Below are positions 6,699 to 8,688 of a stretch of DNA of 8,688 nucleotides, piece by piece (the stretch's first letter is position 1; the number at the start of each line of letters is the position of its first letter). Source of the stretch: Burkholderiaceae bacterium (lineage in GTDB: Bacteria; Pseudomonadota; Gammaproteobacteria; Burkholderiales; Burkholderiaceae); NCBI GenBank assembly GCA_023253905.1, contig JALREG010000028.1, forward strand, positions 1-8,688. Reading direction: 5' to 3'. The notes below the pieces were generated by a model. The model was not told the origin of the DNA. It worked only from the letters and a program-made list of their open reading frames with translations, and made no database searches. The position numbers and the translations under genes were made by a program.

Positions 6699-6718
6699 CC
6701 CCGGTTTTCAGGCCGGGG
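6699..6718. other. Stem-loop between convergent genes
   Basis: A perfect 6-bp stem CCCCGG/CCGGGG encloses the 8-nt loop TTTTCAGG, starting 17 bases after the reductase stop. No T run follows on the plus strand, so it is a poor intrinsic terminator there. On the minus strand it is followed by the T-rich TATTTCTTTA and could back up the cytochrome terminator or block readthrough. It may also act as a 3' mRNA stabiliser for the reductase transcript. Confidence 0.5.
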
Positions 6719-6782
6719 CGAACCCGCTGGCTACAGGGGGTTGCTCGCGTGCCGCAGCGCGCGGTCGTATCAAGCGGATCGA

Positions 6783-6817
6783 CATAAAACAAACGGGGCG
6801 TCTTTGCGCCCCGTTTG
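6783..6817 (-). terminator. Intrinsic terminator of the monoheme cytochrome c gene
   Basis: On the minus strand a perfect 11-bp stem (6807-6817 paired with 6790-6800, CAAACGGGGCG arm) with a 6-nt loop is followed directly by TTTTATG. It begins about 40 bases after the cytochrome stop codon. The plus-strand side has no T run, so it is directional and does not clearly terminate the reductase gene. Confidence 0.85.
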
Positions 6818-6824
6818 AGTGGAG

Positions 6825-6843
6825 GTGCCGGGGATACCGGCAC
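6825..6843. other. Stem-loop just after the cytochrome c gene
   Basis: A perfect 7-bp stem GTGCCGG/CCGGCAC with the 5-nt loop GGATA lies 14 bases after the cytochrome stop, between that stop and the strong terminator. No T run follows on either strand. It may be an mRNA 3' stability element; its function is not shown. Confidence 0.45.
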
Positions 6844-6857
6844 GGTTCAGCTCCGTA

Positions 6858-7169
6858 TTACTTGGTGGACATGATCCACTTGGCAAGCGTTTCAGCGTCG
6901 GCCTGGGTGACCTGCGGATTGGCGGGCATGGGGATCTGCCCCCAATTACCGACACCTCCCTTGATGATCTTGACGCTCAGCTTGGCGACGGCTTCCCCGT
7001 CGGATGCGTATTTGGCTGCGACATCTTTGTAGGCGGGGCCCACCAGCTTCTTGTCGACCGCGTGGCACGCGGTGCAGTTCTTGGCCTTGGCGAGATCCAT
7101 GCTGGCCAGGGCAGGCGAGGACGACAGCGCGAGGACCGATGCGCCGAAGATCACAGACAGAAGTTTCAT
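6858..7169 (-). CDS. Small class I monoheme cytochrome c (c551/c8-type), periplasmic
   Basis: This 103-residue precursor of a soluble periplasmic electron carrier probably delivers electrons to terminal oxidases or reductases. Residues 1-22 are a signal peptide ending ALA, giving a mature protein of about 81 residues, normal for cytochrome c551/c8. The single heme site is CTACH (Cys32, Cys35, His36), followed by the conserved LVGPAYKDVAAKY segment. Met81 in IPMPAN is the likely sixth ligand, and ETLAKWIMS forms the C-terminal helix. GGAG at 7175-7178 on the minus strand, five bases before the ATG, supports the start. The gene lies 100 bp downstream of ilvD on the same strand but is functionally unrelated, so it probably has its own promoter, which I could not identify. 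A strong terminator follows. The family is clear; the electron partners are unknown. Confidence 0.93.
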   Translation of the reverse strand: MKLLSVIFGASVLALSSSPALASMDLAKAKNCTACHAVDKKLVGPAYKDVAAKYASDGEAVAKLSVKIIKGGVGNWGQIPMPANPQVTQADAETLAKWIMSTK

Positions 7170-7174
7170 GACAT

Positions 7175-7178
7175 CTCC
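7175..7178 (-). promoter_or_regulatory. Ribosome binding site of the monoheme cytochrome c
   Basis: GGAG on the minus strand is spaced five bases from the ATG at 7169. An out-of-frame ATG overlaps this site but is too close to it to be used as a start. Confidence 0.7.
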
Positions 7179-7269
7179 GAGAGAAAGGGTGACGCTTTGG
7201 AAAACTGAATCGAAAGGTTACCGCGACAGCCGGACAGGCCGCGCTGAGACCAAGACCTGAGTGGGGGAA

Positions 7270-8688
7270 TCAGAAATCATCGAGGACCGCGCCCTTGCTG
7301 GCCGAGCCCGCCAGCTTGTGAAACTTGGCGAGCACACCGCGGTTGTAGCGCGTGGCGGGCGGCTGCCAGCGGGCACGGCGTGCGGCAATCTCGGCATCGT
7401 TTACTTCGAGCTGTAAAAGCAGCCGGTGCGCATCGATGGTGACGCGATCGCCTTCGTGGATGAGCGCGAGCGGTCCGCCCACGGCAGCCTCGGGCGCCAC
7501 ATGACCAACCACCATGCCCCAGGTACCGCCCGAGAACCGGCCATCGGTGATGAGACCGACTGATTCGCCGAGGCCTGCACCGATCAGCGCAGAGGTGGGG
7601 GCGAGCATCTCGGGCATGCCCGGTGCACCCTTGGGCCCGAGATAGCGAAGCACCATGACATCGCCCGCCTTGATCTTGCCCTCGAGGATCGCTGCAAGCG
7701 CTGACTGCTCGTCATCGAACACCCGGGCCGGGCCGGTGATGACCGGGTTCTTGAGGCCGGTGATCTTGGCGACGCAGCCCTCGGGCGACAGGTTGCCCTT
7801 CAGGATGGCCAGGTGCCCTTGTGCATACATGGGCTTGTCGATCGGCAGAATCACGTCCTGGTCGGCACGCGGCGCATCGGGCACCGAGGCGAGTTCTTCG
7901 GCCATGGTGCGGCCCGTGATCGTCATGCAATCACCATGCAGGAGACCAGCCTTCAAGAGAATCTTCAAGACCTGCGGAATGCCGCCCGCGCGGTGTAGAT
8001 CGGTGGCGAGATAGCGGCCCGACGGTTTGAGATCGCAGATGACGGGTACACGCTGGCGGATCCGCTCGAAATCATCGATCGTCCATTCGATACCACCGGC
8101 ATGCGCAATGGCGAGAAAGTGCAGCACGGCGTTGGTGGAGCCGCCGGTTGCCATGATGAGCGTGACCGCGTTTTCGATCGACTTGCGGGTGACGATGTCG
8201 CGCGGCTTCAGGTTGCGCTTGACCGCTTCGATCAGTACCCGAGCCGATTCCGCAGTGGAGTCGCGTTTTTCGGAGTCGGGGTTGGCCATGGTGGAGGAGC
8301 CAAGCAGGCTCATGCCCAGCGCCTCGAAGGACGATGACATGGTGTTGGCCGTGTACATGCCACCGCATGAACCGGTGCCGGGGATGGCGTTCTGTTCGAT
8401 GCCGTCAAAGTCTTCCTTGGACAGACGACCCGCAGAGAACTCGCCCACCGCCTCGAAGACCGAAACGATGTTGAGGTCTTTACCCTTCCAGCGACCGGGC
8501 TTGATGGTGCCGCCGTAGACATAGATGGCCGGTACATTGCAGCGCAGGATGCCCATCATGCCGCCTGGCATGTTCTTGTCGCAGCCGCCGATTACCACCA
8601 CACCATCCATCCACTGGCCCTGCACCGCGGTTTCGATGCAGTCACAGATGACTTCGCGTGAGATCAGCGAATACTTCATGCCTTCGGT
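7270..8688 (-). CDS. ilvD: Dihydroxy-acid dehydratase IlvD (5' end outside window)
   Basis: IlvD dehydrates 2,3-dihydroxy-isovalerate and 2,3-dihydroxy-3-methylvalerate to the 2-keto acids that precede valine, leucine and isoleucine; it acts in the cytosol. The frame runs through the right edge with Thr-Glu-Gly before the Met at 8679, so that Met is internal. The visible 472 residues lack roughly the first 90 of a protein usually near 560. Visible residue 36 is an Fe-S cluster Cys in [10 protein letters not shown], where Lys38 is the expected carbamylated metal ligand. Cys108 in [14 protein letters not shown] is a second cluster ligand; the third Cys should be in the missing part. GRFSGG and VAPEA blocks lie near the C terminus and the chain ends DDF. 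The YGGTIKPG stretch suggests the shorter clade associated with 2Fe-2S clusters rather than the E. coli 4Fe-4S type; this is inference. No truncation inside the visible part. Confidence 0.95.
   Translation of the reverse strand, partial: TEGMKYSLISREVICDCIETAVQGQWMDGVVVIGGCDKNMPGGMMGILRCNVPAIYVYGGTIKPGRWKGKDLNIVSVFEAVGEFSAGRLSKEDFDGIEQNAIPGTGSCGGMYTANTMSSSFEALGMSLLGSSTMANPDSEKRDSTAESARVLIEAVKRNLKPRDIVTRKSIENAVTLIMATGGSTNAVLHFLAIAHAGGIEWTIDDFERIRQRVPVICDLKPSGRYLATDLHRAGGIPQVLKILLKAGLLHGDCMTITGRTMAEELASVPDAPRADQDVILPIDKPMYAQGHLAILKGNLSPEGCVAKITGLKNPVITGPARVFDDEQSALAAILEGKIKAGDVMVLRYLGPKGAPGMPEMLAPTSALIGAGLGESVGLITDGRFSGGTWGMVVGHVAPEAAVGGPLALIHEGDRVTIDAHRLLLQLEVNDAEIAARRARWQPPATRYNRGVLAKFHKLAGSASKGAVLDDF

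Noticed and set aside
6819..7208. 129-residue plus-strand frame opposite the monoheme cytochrome
   Set aside because: It covers the terminator region and the antisense of a clear cytochrome gene; no family resemblance.
7173..7261. Promoter or terminator between ilvD and the monoheme cytochrome gene
   Set aside because: No convincing -35/-10 pair or hairpin with a T run was found in this 100-bp gap; a short CTGTC repeat there is not enough to call.

Overview
The window is high-GC DNA that reads like a free-living betaproteobacterial chromosome, most likely Burkholderiales. This inference rests on protein style: the DUF3047 protein, a CDP-6-deoxyglucoseen-reductase-type ferredoxin reductase, a small class I cytochrome c and an IlvD of the shorter clade. 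No transposase, phage gene, CRISPR array or plasmid function was seen, and no stretch over 300 bases lacks a gene.

Layout. (1) Positions 1-446, plus strand: the 3' end of a DUF3047 gene cut by the window edge. (2) Positions 548-4489, plus strand: three tightly packed genes encoding a secreted PQQ-type beta-propeller sugar dehydrogenase, a secreted diheme cytochrome c with a probable TTG start, and a TonB-dependent outer-membrane receptor resembling E. coli PqqU (YncD), the PQQ transporter. (3) Positions 4522-5639, minus strand: an atypical SDR (YeeZ-like NAD-dependent epimerase/dehydratase family) followed 13 bp later by tRNA-Thr(CGU). The tRNA's extended -10 element contains the SDR stop codon. 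(4) Positions 5638-6681, plus strand: a three-domain ferredoxin/FAD/NAD reductase whose ATG overlaps the longest SDR start head to head. (5) Positions 6682-6857: a convergent spacer with three hairpins, one a convincing minus-strand terminator. (6) Positions 6858-8688, minus strand: a small monoheme cytochrome c and, upstream of it, ilvD (dihydroxy-acid dehydratase) cut by the right edge.

The most interesting unit is region 2. Together the genes suggest a periplasmic oxidation module. The receptor would import PQQ across the outer membrane, the apo-dehydrogenase would bind it in the periplasm and oxidise a sugar or aldehyde, and the diheme cytochrome would carry the electrons towards the respiratory chain. 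No PQQ biosynthesis gene lies in the window, so cofactor scavenging is a testable hypothesis. The remaining genes look like ordinary housekeeping or general metabolic genes with no evident link to this module.
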